A stretch of DNA of 64,000 bases. Source: Mycolicibacterium hippocampi. GTDB taxonomy: Bacteria > Actinomycetota > Actinomycetes > Mycobacteriales > Mycobacteriaceae. The DNA is taken from NCBI RefSeq assembly GCF_010723735.1, contig NZ_BLLB01000002.1:2790001-2854000 (forward strand). Direction: 5' to 3'. Shown here one piece after another: positions 30,183 through 37,653 of the stretch. Each line of letters starts with the position of its first letter. Position 1 is the stretch's first letter. Made by a program: the position numbers and the translations under genes. A model generated the notes under the pieces. It saw only the letters and a program-made list of their open reading frames with translations, was not told the DNA's origin and did not search any database.

Positions 30183-31397
30183 ATGACCGCTGCACCTGAC
30201 CCGGCCCGCCCGCTCGCCGGGGTGCGGATCGTCGAGATCTCCAGCTTCGTCGCGGTGCCCCTTGCCGGGATGACACTGACCCAGCTCGGTGCCGAGGTGA
30301 TCCGCGTGGACCCGATCGGCGGTGCGGCCGACTACCGCCGCTGGCCCCTCACCGAGGGCGGCGAGAGCATCTATTGGGCCGGGCTGAACAAGGGCAAGCG
30401 CTCGCTGGCGGTCGACATGCGCTCCGAAAAGGGGCAGCAGCTGGTCGCCGAACTGATCGCCGACAGCGGCGTTTTCATCACCAATGTTGCTGGCCGGCAA
30501 TGGCATTCCTACGAAACCCTGACAGATCTGCGGCCGGATCTGATCCACGTCGAGGTGTCGGGACGCGCCGACGGTGGCACCGGCGTCGATTACACCGTCA
30601 ACGCCGCTATCGGTTTCCCGTTGGTCACCGGGCCGGCCGACCTGGCCACACCCGTCAACCACGTGCTGCCGGCGTGGGATGTCAGCTGCGGGCTCTACGT
30701 GGCACTGTCGGTGGTCACCGCGCTGCGTCACCGCGATGCGACCGGTCACGGCCAGCGCATCAGCATCCCGCTGGAGAACGTGGCGTTGGCGACGGCAGGC
30801 AACCTCAGCCTGTTCACCGAGGTGATGGTCAACGGCACGTCGCGGCAACGCATCGGCAACGCGGTGTACGGAACCTACGGGCAGGACTTCATCAGCAGCG
30901 ACGGGGTGGCGTTCATGGTCGTCGTGTTGACGGGTCGGCACTTCCGCGACCTGACGGCGCTGACCGAAACCACCGAAGCCGTTGCGGCGCTGGCCGAGTC
31001 GCTGGGCGCGGATTTCTCCGACGAGGGTGAGAGATACCGGCACCGCAGTGCGCTGAGTGCGCTGTTCGCCGAATGGTTCGCCGCCCGGTCCGCAGAGGAC
31101 ATCAGCGCCGCGCTCGCGACGACGTCGGTGTTGTGGGAGCGCTACCGAACCTTCGCCGAGACCGCCGCAGACGAAAGGGTCACCGCCAACCCGATGTTCA
31201 CCGAAGTCGACCAGCCACGGGTGGGTCGCTATCTGGCTCCGGGCCTGCCGGTGTCGATCGACGGGGCCTACCCGGCGGCGGTGCCCGCGCCCGCGCTCGG
31301 CGACGACACCGCCGCGGTCCTCGGCGATCATCTGGCACTGTCCGCCGAGAAGATCGAGGAGCTGGTCCGATCCGGCACCGTGGCCGGTCCGCGATGA
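30183..31397 (+). CDS. Class III CoA-transferase, resembling 2-methylfumaryl-CoA isomerase
   Basis: 404-residue CaiB/BaiF CoA-transferase. Family members move CoA between carboxylic acids through an aspartyl-CoA intermediate; the likely nucleophile is D136 in GTGVDYTVNA. Several segments (SFVAVPLAGMT, DPIGGAADYRRWP, IYWAGLNKGKRS, NHVLPAWD) recall, from my knowledge of the family, the intramolecular mesaconyl-CoA C1-C4 transferase (2-methylfumaryl-CoA isomerase) of the 3-hydroxypropionate cycle. That specificity is an inference by resemblance. The stop overlaps the thioesterase start as ATGA, so the two probably act on related acyl-CoAs. Confidence 0.85.
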   Translation: MTAAPDPARPLAGVRIVEISSFVAVPLAGMTLTQLGAEVIRVDPIGGAADYRRWPLTEGGESIYWAGLNKGKRSLAVDMRSEKGQQLVAELIADSGVFITNVAGRQWHSYETLTDLRPDLIHVEVSGRADGGTGVDYTVNAAIGFPLVTGPADLATPVNHVLPAWDVSCGLYVALSVVTALRHRDATGHGQRISIPLENVALATAGNLSLFTEVMVNGTSRQRIGNAVYGTYGQDFISSDGVAFMVVVLTGRHFRDLTALTETTEAVAALAESLGADFSDEGERYRHRSALSALFAEWFAARSAEDISAALATTSVLWERYRTFAETAADERVTANPMFTEVDQPRVGRYLAPGLPVSIDGAYPAAVPAPALGDDTAAVLGDHLALSAEKIEELVRSGTVAGPR

Positions 31398-32215
31398 GCA
31401 CCCTGTTGGATCTGCTGGATGTGACCGCCGGATCCGGGGACACCTGGCAGGGTCGGGGCAGTGGCCCCGCCGGAAAGCGGGCCTACGGCGGCCAGTTGGT
31501 GGCTCAGGCCCTGGCCGCGGCGTCTCGGACGGTCAACGCGGAAAAATCGCCGACGAATCTGCACCTGCAGTTCCTGCGCGGGGGAGACGCGGGAGCGCCC
31601 GTCGACTATCGGGTGGAGCGGGTTTTCGACGGCCGCACCGCGGCCTGCAGGCGGGTCGACGCGCTGCAGGACGGGCGGCTACTGGCCACGGCGACGATGT
31701 CGTTCGCCGCCGCGATGCCCGGGCCCGAACACGGCCTGCGCGGGTCCATGCCGGAGGACCCGCAGACGTTGCCCCGCACCGGCCCCCCGGGTCCCGCACC
31801 GTCGATGCCGCTGGACGAACTGGACATCAGGGTCGTCGACGGCACGTCCGACGGGCAGTTCGTGCGCCGGTTGTGGTGGCGGGCGACGGTGCCGCTGCCC
31901 GCCGAGCCTCTGGTGCACACCCTGATCGCGGTGTATGTCACTGATGTCTACCTGATCGATCCGGCGCTGCAGGTGCACGGGCACTCGATGCGGTCGAGAA
32001 GCCACCGCAGCGGAACCACCGATTCCTCCGCCTGGTTTCACCGCGGGATCATCGCAGATCAGTGGAATCTGCTGGAATGCCGCTCACCCGCGGCCGGGCG
32101 CGGCCGCGGGGTCGTCACGGCGAGCCTGATCGGCAGCGACGGCGTCATCGCGGCGACCCTGGTTCAGGAAGGCTTGATCGCAGCGCGGGAGCCTGTGCCG
32201 GATCCTGCGCGCTGA
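31394..32215 (+). CDS. tesB: Acyl-CoA thioesterase II (TesB family)
   Basis: 273-residue double-hotdog thioesterase that hydrolyses acyl-CoAs. TesB features include KRAYGGQLVAQALAAASRTV in the first hotdog, HLQFLRGGDAGAPVDYRVER, and in the second half IDPALQVHGHSMRSRSHR and SSAWFHRGI. Start overlaps the CoA-transferase stop as ATGA. The last 71 bases overlap the end of the convergent ligase-acyltransferase gene on the other strand. Confidence 0.88.
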   Translation: MSTLLDLLDVTAGSGDTWQGRGSGPAGKRAYGGQLVAQALAAASRTVNAEKSPTNLHLQFLRGGDAGAPVDYRVERVFDGRTAACRRVDALQDGRLLATATMSFAAAMPGPEHGLRGSMPEDPQTLPRTGPPGPAPSMPLDELDIRVVDGTSDGQFVRRLWWRATVPLPAEPLVHTLIAVYVTDVYLIDPALQVHGHSMRSRSHRSGTTDSSAWFHRGIIADQWNLLECRSPAAGRGRGVVTASLIGSDGVIAATLVQEGLIAAREPVPDPAR

Positions 32216-34679
32216 CCCTGCGTTCGGCGAGCCGTCTGCGCAGCCGGGTCACCGCCGCGGTGATCGCGACGCCGACGGCGATCGATGCGACGACGCCGAG
32301 GACCCGATAGCTGCCGAACAACGGATAGACCTGGTAGTGGGTCAGGTAGGTGTACAGCGACGCCTCCGCGACCACGCCCGCGACGGCCGCCAGCACCGAC
32401 GGGCAACGCATCACGGGCACCCAGATCAGCAGGGCGAGGCCGGCGAGCACCAGGGTCTCGCGCAGGGTGTTGCCGAAGTAACCATGCACGCCTACCGCCA
32501 ACACGACCGACACCAGGACGCGCTGTGGGATCGTCGTCGCCTTCGCCGCCGCCCAGCCCGCCGCGAAGAACCAGAAGGCCAGCACGGTGAACCATGCGTC
32601 ACGGGCGATGCCCAGGCCCAGCACGTCGAACCGCAGCAGGACGACGCCGCCCACCAGGAATGCGGTGGCCAGCGTGAACGAATGCCGACGTTCGAGTCGG
32701 TCCACCGCCGGCAACCAGAACAGCACCGTGAGCGCGACCAGTGTCCACACCAGTACTTCGACGAACCACAGCCGTCCCGCGGTCATGCTGTCGGAAGGGC
32801 CGAGGAACTTGTTGGCCAGCAACAGATTCGTCGGATGGTAGTCATCGGTGATCACCAGCGCGACCGCGATCCACAGCACCGACGGCACCGCGACCCACGC
32901 GATCGTGTTGCCGAGATGGCGGATCCGGTCCGTCCTGGGCAGCGGCGTCAGGCAGAACCGGCCGAAGTTGTAGCCGGCGACGCCCAGCAGGATGTGGGCG
33001 CCGCCCCACAGTTCGAAGACTTCGGCGTGTGAGCCGACGATGAGCAGGATCGCGGCCGCGCGCAGCGCGACGCTGGTCTCCAAGGTGCTGCCCCATGATC
33101 GCCACCACCGGTGTGGCGGCGCGGGCTGTGCTTCGAGTTCACGCAGCGACAGCCGCTGCCACTGCGCCGGAAGTCGGCCGAGTGCACGTTCGAGCCGCAC
33201 CGACATGGCCACGTAAGACAGCGAGTTGCCGCCGAGGTCGACGAAACTGGCGTCGGGGTCGATCTCGGCGGGGTCGAGGTGGAGCACTTCGGCGAAGAGC
33301 GCCCGTAGGTCGGCGTTCGGTGGCGGGGCCGCGGCGGCGGTGCCGGAGACCAGGGCACGCGCCGCCGGGTAGTCGGGCTTGCCCGACGCCAGCATCGGTA
33401 ACTCCCGCACGGACGCGGCGGCCACGGCGCCCGCGGGAATACCCGCCGCGGCGGCGGCCAGCTGCTGCAGCTCTCTCGGGCGGTGATCACCGGCGGCCAC
33501 CACCGCCAGCTGCTCGCCGTTGTCGGTGCACAGCGCACGCAGGCCGTTGTCGCGCAACGTTGTCTCGACCTGTGCGAGGTCGATGCGCAGGCCGTACATC
33601 TTCACGAAACGGCTTCTGCGGCCGATGACTTCGTACAATCCGTCACCGCCACGGCGGGCGATGTCGCCTGTGTGCAGCGCGTCCATGCTGGACCCGAGTG
33701 ACAGATCCTCGGGGCCGTGCGAGTAGCCCATCATGACGTTGGGGCCTCGGTACACCAACTCGCCGGCGCCGTCCTCGGGCCAACCGTCGACAGGCTCGAG
33801 GGAAAACGATCCCCCCGGGATCGGCAGGCCGATCGCCGAGGCGCGGCTCAGCGCGAGATCCGGTGGCAGATAAGCCATTCGTGCGGTCGCTTCGGTGGCC
33901 CCATACATCACGAAGAGCTGCCAGCCCTGCCTGTCGGCCAGCGTGGCGAACCGGCGGACCCGATCGGCGGGCATCCGGCCACCGGCCTGGGTCAGGTAGC
34001 GCAGGTGGGGCAGATGCATCGAGGCGAAGTCGACCCTCTCGAGCAGTTCGAAGGTGTACGGAACCCCGGCGAACGTGGTGCCCCGGTGGCGTCGGAACAG
34101 ATCCCAGAACGCGTCATCGGCCACCGAGTGTTCGGTCAGGATGAGCGCGGCGCCGACCAGCAGATGGCTGTGGACGACCGACAGCCCGTAGCAGTAGGAC
34201 ATCGGCAGCGTGGTTGCCGCCCTGTCGGTGCTGTCGATCTGCAGATATTCGGCGATGGCCGACGCGTTGGCGAGCAGGTTGGCGCGGGAGAGTCGAACAA
34301 GTTTCGGGGAACCGGTACTCCCGGAGGTGGACATCAGCAAGGCGAGATCATCGTGCAAGTCGTGGCCGGCCCCCGGGCGCAGGTGGATGCCCGTCGCGTC
34401 GATGACCACATCGGGCCGGTAGGTGGTGATGAGCGCGCTGTGGTCGCGTCCGGGCGGCACAGGGATCACCACGTGATCACCGGCCAGCGCGGCCAGGTAG
34501 CGGACCAGTGTGTCGACGTCGTTTCTTGTCTCGAGCAGGATCAGGCGACGTCGGTCGCCCAGGTCACGGGCGGCGGCGGCGACCAGGTCGGCGAGCTCGT
34601 CGTAGCAGAGTCGCCGCGAGTCGGTCAGCACCGCGACGTTCTGGCCATGGCGGCGCAGGTGAGCGACCAGCGGGCTCAT
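32145..34679 (-). CDS. Adenylation-carrier-membrane acyltransferase fusion protein
   Basis: 844-residue multidomain protein not assignable to a named gene. Residues 1-450 are an acyl/aminoacyl-AMP ligase: P-loop MSTSGSTGSPK (116-126), YGATEA (259-264), TGD (337-339), and the catalytic lysine in ASGKPDYP (about 434). Residues about 455-520 are a carrier domain whose DLGGNSLSY carries the phosphopantetheine serine S486. From about 535 the rest is a membrane acyltransferase-3 domain (about ten helices) opening with LRAAAILLIVGSHAE, with the family His at about 551. The order implies activation of an acid, loading on the carrier, and transfer by the membrane domain to an envelope acceptor. Start is uncertain: an in-frame GTG at 34751 would add 24 residues. 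Substrate unknown. Confidence 0.82.
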   Translation of the reverse strand: MSPLVAHLRRHGQNVAVLTDSRRLCYDELADLVAAAARDLGDRRRLILLETRNDVDTLVRYLAALAGDHVVIPVPPGRDHSALITTYRPDVVIDATGIHLRPGAGHDLHDDLALLMSTSGSTGSPKLVRLSRANLLANASAIAEYLQIDSTDRAATTLPMSYCYGLSVVHSHLLVGAALILTEHSVADDAFWDLFRRHRGTTFAGVPYTFELLERVDFASMHLPHLRYLTQAGGRMPADRVRRFATLADRQGWQLFVMYGATEATARMAYLPPDLALSRASAIGLPIPGGSFSLEPVDGWPEDGAGELVYRGPNVMMGYSHGPEDLSLGSSMDALHTGDIARRGGDGLYEVIGRRSRFVKMYGLRIDLAQVETTLRDNGLRALCTDNGEQLAVVAAGDHRPRELQQLAAAAAGIPAGAVAAASVRELPMLASGKPDYPAARALVSGTAAAAPPPNADLRALFAEVLHLDPAEIDPDASFVDLGGNSLSYVAMSVRLERALGRLPAQWQRLSLRELEAQPAPPHRWWRSWGSTLETSVALRAAAILLIVGSHAEVFELWGGAHILLGVAGYNFGRFCLTPLPRTDRIRHLGNTIAWVAVPSVLWIAVALVITDDYHPTNLLLANKFLGPSDSMTAGRLWFVEVLVWTLVALTVLFWLPAVDRLERRHSFTLATAFLVGGVVLLRFDVLGLGIARDAWFTVLAFWFFAAGWAAAKATTIPQRVLVSVVLAVGVHGYFGNTLRETLVLAGLALLIWVPVMRCPSVLAAVAGVVAEASLYTYLTHYQVYPLFGSYRVLGVVASIAVGVAITAAVTRLRRRLAERRVSAQDPAQAPALRSSLPEPGSPR

Positions 34680-34809
34680 CGCAGGGCCCGAGGCACCCGT
34701 TGGGGCGCTCGTCGCATCCGGGCAGTCCTTTCGGCGACAGGTACCGAGCACCTGAGCTGAGGCTTACCGAAGTGAGGATACCGTCACCTCACCATCTGCC
34801 CAAAGGCGA

Positions 34810-35640
34810 TCACATGCGGCCGAAGCGGCTCCGGATGAAGCTGTACACGCCGAACGCGGCGATCCCCAGCGCCGCAGCGATCAGCAGGAACTTCCCGAAC
34901 GGCGCCTGACCGAGGGTCTTGATCGCGGCGTCGAGACCGCTGGCCTTGGCCGGGTCGGCCTGCAGGGTGGCGATGATGACGAGCAATCCGGCGCCGGCGA
35001 GCACCAGGCCCTTAGCGACGAACCCGGTGATCCCGGTGGCGACGATCGCGGTGCCGCCGGAGACGCGCAGATCGTCGAGGAACTTCTGCGTCACGCCCTT
35101 GTAGACGTGATACCCGCCGACGGCCACCACGGCCAGGCCCACGACGATCAGCACCGCCTTGCCCCATCCCGACTGCATCAGCTGGGCGGACATGCCCGCG
35201 TTCTGCTGGCCGCTGGACTGGCCGCTGCCCATCGCGAACCGCGCGGCGGACAGCGCGATGGCGAAGTTCGCGACGGCCACGCCCAGAGATCGGGCACGTT
35301 TCCAGGCCGGGTTGTCGTCATCGGAGCCGGAACGTTCCCCGGGCCGGGGACCGACGACGGCCTCGGCGATGCGCCACAGGCCCAGAGCCACCAGGCCGAC
35401 CGCCGCGGCCCACAGCATGACCTTGCCTCCGGTCTGGCTGCCGAGCGTGGCCAGCGCCCCCGACTGGTCGGCGTTTCCGCCGCCGCCGGTGAGGGCGAGC
35501 TGCAGGATGATGTAGCCGATCAGCAGGTGCAGCACGCCGCTGGCGGCGAAGCCGGCCCGAGCGATGTACTCGAAGGCGTCGCTGTCGGTGGCCCGGTCGG
35601 CGACGCCGTGCACGGACTGGGGTGAGGATCTGTTGGCCAT
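34810..35640 (-). CDS. DUF1206 membrane protein
   Basis: 276-residue integral membrane protein with about six helices in three repeated pairs, each pair opening with an aromatic/glycine segment such as YIARAGFAASGVLHLLIGY and related G-x-x-A-x-G motifs (ITGFVAKGLVLAGAG). This is the DUF1206 architecture, common in actinobacteria and of unknown function. The ATG is preceded by AGGAGG at a good distance, which fixes the start despite an open frame upstream. The C-terminus ends in a basic segment (FIRSRFGRM). Confidence 0.86.
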   Translation of the reverse strand: MANRSSPQSVHGVADRATDSDAFEYIARAGFAASGVLHLLIGYIILQLALTGGGGNADQSGALATLGSQTGGKVMLWAAAVGLVALGLWRIAEAVVGPRPGERSGSDDDNPAWKRARSLGVAVANFAIALSAARFAMGSGQSSGQQNAGMSAQLMQSGWGKAVLIVVGLAVVAVGGYHVYKGVTQKFLDDLRVSGGTAIVATGITGFVAKGLVLAGAGLLVIIATLQADPAKASGLDAAIKTLGQAPFGKFLLIAAALGIAAFGVYSFIRSRFGRM

Positions 35641-35713
35641 GACGCCTCCTGGTCGCGGATGGCGCTGTATACCCTGGTTTTGACGCCGGCGAAACTGTGG
35701 GCGTCGCGACGGC

Positions 35714-36280
35714 TCAGTGTGGGGCGCTGATGATCCGGGCGGCCGCCTCCACGGCGCTGCGACGGTGGTGCGGTGCAGCGCGGTCGTCCGCCGCCGGCCG
35801 CGGCCCCGGCCAGTGCGCCCACGCCATCGCGATCCCGAAGAGCAGTACCAGCAGCTCTTCCGGATCCCATGCGGGGTCGACGTGGCCGCTGTCCTGGGCG
35901 ATCCTGATGGCCGCGATCGTCTGGCCGGGCAGGGCCGCGTCCGCACCGGGCGGGTGGTCGAAACCCATGCCCTCCAGCCGTGCCCAGGTGAGCATGCGTA
36001 GATGTTCGGGGTGCCGCTGCGCCAGGTCGTGAAGGTCGCCCACGAAGTCGGGCACCGCGTCGGGGCGAAGTGTCACCGCCCGGAACAGTTCGGCGCCGTC
36101 GGCGGCAGCGACCTCGCGGAAGAGGGCCTCTTTGTCACCGAAGTGGGCGTAGAGGCGTTCCTTGCTGGCGTCGGCGGCACGCGCGATGCGGTCCACCCGG
36201 GCGCCCGCGAGGCCGTAGGCGGCGAATTCGGCACGTGCGGCGCTCAGGATTTGCCGGCGCAACTCGTCGCTGGTTCTCAC
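35714..36280 (-). CDS. TetR family transcriptional regulator
   Basis: 188-residue repressor-type protein. The N-terminal helix-turn-helix (about 5-52) is clear: ILSAARAEFAAYGLAGARVD then RIARAADASKERLYAHFGDK. The C-terminal part is a TetR_C-like ligand-binding and dimerisation domain with LLVLLFGIAMAWAHWPGP. GTG start at 36280. It is divergent from a lysophospholipid-type acyltransferase gene, and the 48-base gap contains a palindrome that would let it regulate both itself and that gene. Confidence 0.92.
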   Translation of the reverse strand: MRTSDELRRQILSAARAEFAAYGLAGARVDRIARAADASKERLYAHFGDKEALFREVAAADGAELFRAVTLRPDAVPDFVGDLHDLAQRHPEHLRMLTWARLEGMGFDHPPGADAALPGQTIAAIRIAQDSGHVDPAWDPEELLVLLFGIAMAWAHWPGPRPAADDRAAPHHRRSAVEAAARIISAPH

Positions 36281-36296
36281 AGCAGAAGCATAACCA

Positions 36297-36312
36297 AACG
36301 AACTGGTTCGTT
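36297..36312. promoter_or_regulatory. Probable TetR operator
   Basis: Perfect 7-bp inverted repeat AACGAAC and GTTCGTT with a 2-base centre, in the 48-base gap between the divergent tetR and acyltransferase starts (17 bases from each). Size, symmetry and position are those of an autoregulatory TetR-family operator. Confidence 0.7.
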
Positions 36313-36328
36313 CGGTAGTGTGGATGTC

Positions 36329-37198
36329 ATGAACGCGATGCCGGTGATCGACGCCATCATGAACCCCCCGCAGCGGGTCCGCGCGGTGCGCCGGGCGGTC
36401 GACACCGTCCTGGAGCGGATCGGCCCGCTGGTCGATCTGTCCCGCCCGTATGTGGACGGGTTGGAGAACCTGCCGCGCGATGGTCGGTTCCTGTTGGTGG
36501 GCAACCACACTCAAGGAGGCGCCGAGGTACTGCTGATTCCCTACTTCGTCCGGCGGGAAATCGGCACCAGGGTGCGCCCGCTGGCCGAGCGCCGGATGGG
36601 TGATCTTCCCGCCCCCATGGCGGACCTGATCGCCGCGTACGGGGCAGTCATCGGTTCGCCGGACACGGCGCGCGAACTGATGCGCCACGACGAGACCATC
36701 CTGGTCTTTCCCGGCGGCGGCCGGGAGATCGCCAAGTTCAAGGGTGAGGAGAACACGCTGCGCTGGCACGGCCGCGCCGGGTTCGCCCGGGTCTCGGTGG
36801 AGAACAACTACCCGATCGTCCCGGTCGCGCTGATCGGCGGTGATGACGTGTACCGCAGCCTGATCACCCGGACAAGCCGACTGGGGCAACTGAGCCTGGC
36901 TGCAGCCCAGAGGTTCTCGGGCACGACCGATATGGCACCCCCGCTGATGCGGGGAATCGGACCCACGCTCATCCCTCGGCCGCAGCGGATGTATCTGCAA
37001 TTCGCGGCGCACATCGACACCACGAAACCGGCGCGGATCGCCCGCGACGAGTGGGTGAGCACCGTCAAGGACAGGACCCAGCAGTCGTTGGAGGCAGCGA
37101 TGGCCGGCCTACTGGACGTGCGCAGTGGCGATCCCTACCGCGAACTGAACCCGCTGGCCTGGCGGCATGCGACCCGTCCACCGGACGTGCGCGGATGA
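36329..37198 (+). CDS. PlsC-like glycerolipid acyltransferase family protein
   Basis: 289-residue protein resembling the lysophospholipid/diacylglycerol acyltransferase superfamily. The block RFLLVGNHTQGG occupies the place of the catalytic NHxxxxD motif, but an acidic residue comes one position later than usual (H-x5-E). Further blocks are MRHDETILVFPGGGREI (FPEG-type acyl-acceptor motif) with KFKGEENTLRWHGRAGF, and NYPIVPVALIGGDD. It is probably membrane-associated and acylates a lipid acceptor. Divergent from tetR and likely controlled by it. ATG at 36329 is the first start after the operator. Confidence 0.85.
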   Translation: MNAMPVIDAIMNPPQRVRAVRRAVDTVLERIGPLVDLSRPYVDGLENLPRDGRFLLVGNHTQGGAEVLLIPYFVRREIGTRVRPLAERRMGDLPAPMADLIAAYGAVIGSPDTARELMRHDETILVFPGGGREIAKFKGEENTLRWHGRAGFARVSVENNYPIVPVALIGGDDVYRSLITRTSRLGQLSLAAAQRFSGTTDMAPPLMRGIGPTLIPRPQRMYLQFAAHIDTTKPARIARDEWVSTVKDRTQQSLEAAMAGLLDVRSGDPYRELNPLAWRHATRPPDVRG

Positions 37199-37281
37199 TC
37201 GGCTTGGGGATGAGTTCGCGGTTGGGGACAGCCGGCGGCTGAGCCCGGATTCTGTCGGCCGGGCGGCGCAGAGTGCACAGT

Positions 37282-37653
37282 ATGACTACAACAGACCGCC
37301 GCGCCGAGATCGGGGCGATGGGTGAGCAGCTGGCCGTCGACCACCTGGAGCGACTCGGTTTGCGGGTGCTGGTGCGTAACTGGCGCTGCCGCTACGGAGA
37401 ACTGGATGTCGTCGCCGCCGACGACGCCGCACGCACGGTGGTGTTCGTGGAGGTGAAGACCCGGACGAGCGAACAGTTCGGCGGTGTGGAACAGGCGGTG
37501 ACGCCGGCCAAGGTGCGTCGGTTGCGGCGGCTGGCCGGACTGTGGCTCGCCCAGCAGCACGGCCACTGGGCGTCGGTGCGCATCGACGTGATCACGATCC
37601 GGATCGGTCGTCGCCGCACGCCGGAGGTCACCCACATCCAGGCGGTCGGGTGA
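37282..37653 (+). CDS. yraN: UPF0102/YraN family nuclease-fold protein
   Basis: 123-residue protein of the YraN family, which has a restriction-endonuclease-like fold. Conserved residues: GAMGEQLAVDHLERLG, NWRCRYGELDVVAAD (the E and D of the PD-(D/E)xK site) and FVEVKTRT. Orthologue of Rv2898c. ATG 37282 is used; a GTG nine bases upstream is less likely because the family N-terminus is short. It overlaps the start of comM by one base, and the yraN-comM-dprA cluster is conserved, suggesting a role with DNA uptake or processing. Confidence 0.92.
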   Translation: MTTTDRRAEIGAMGEQLAVDHLERLGLRVLVRNWRCRYGELDVVAADDAARTVVFVEVKTRTSEQFGGVEQAVTPAKVRRLRRLAGLWLAQQHGHWASVRIDVITIRIGRRRTPEVTHIQAVG

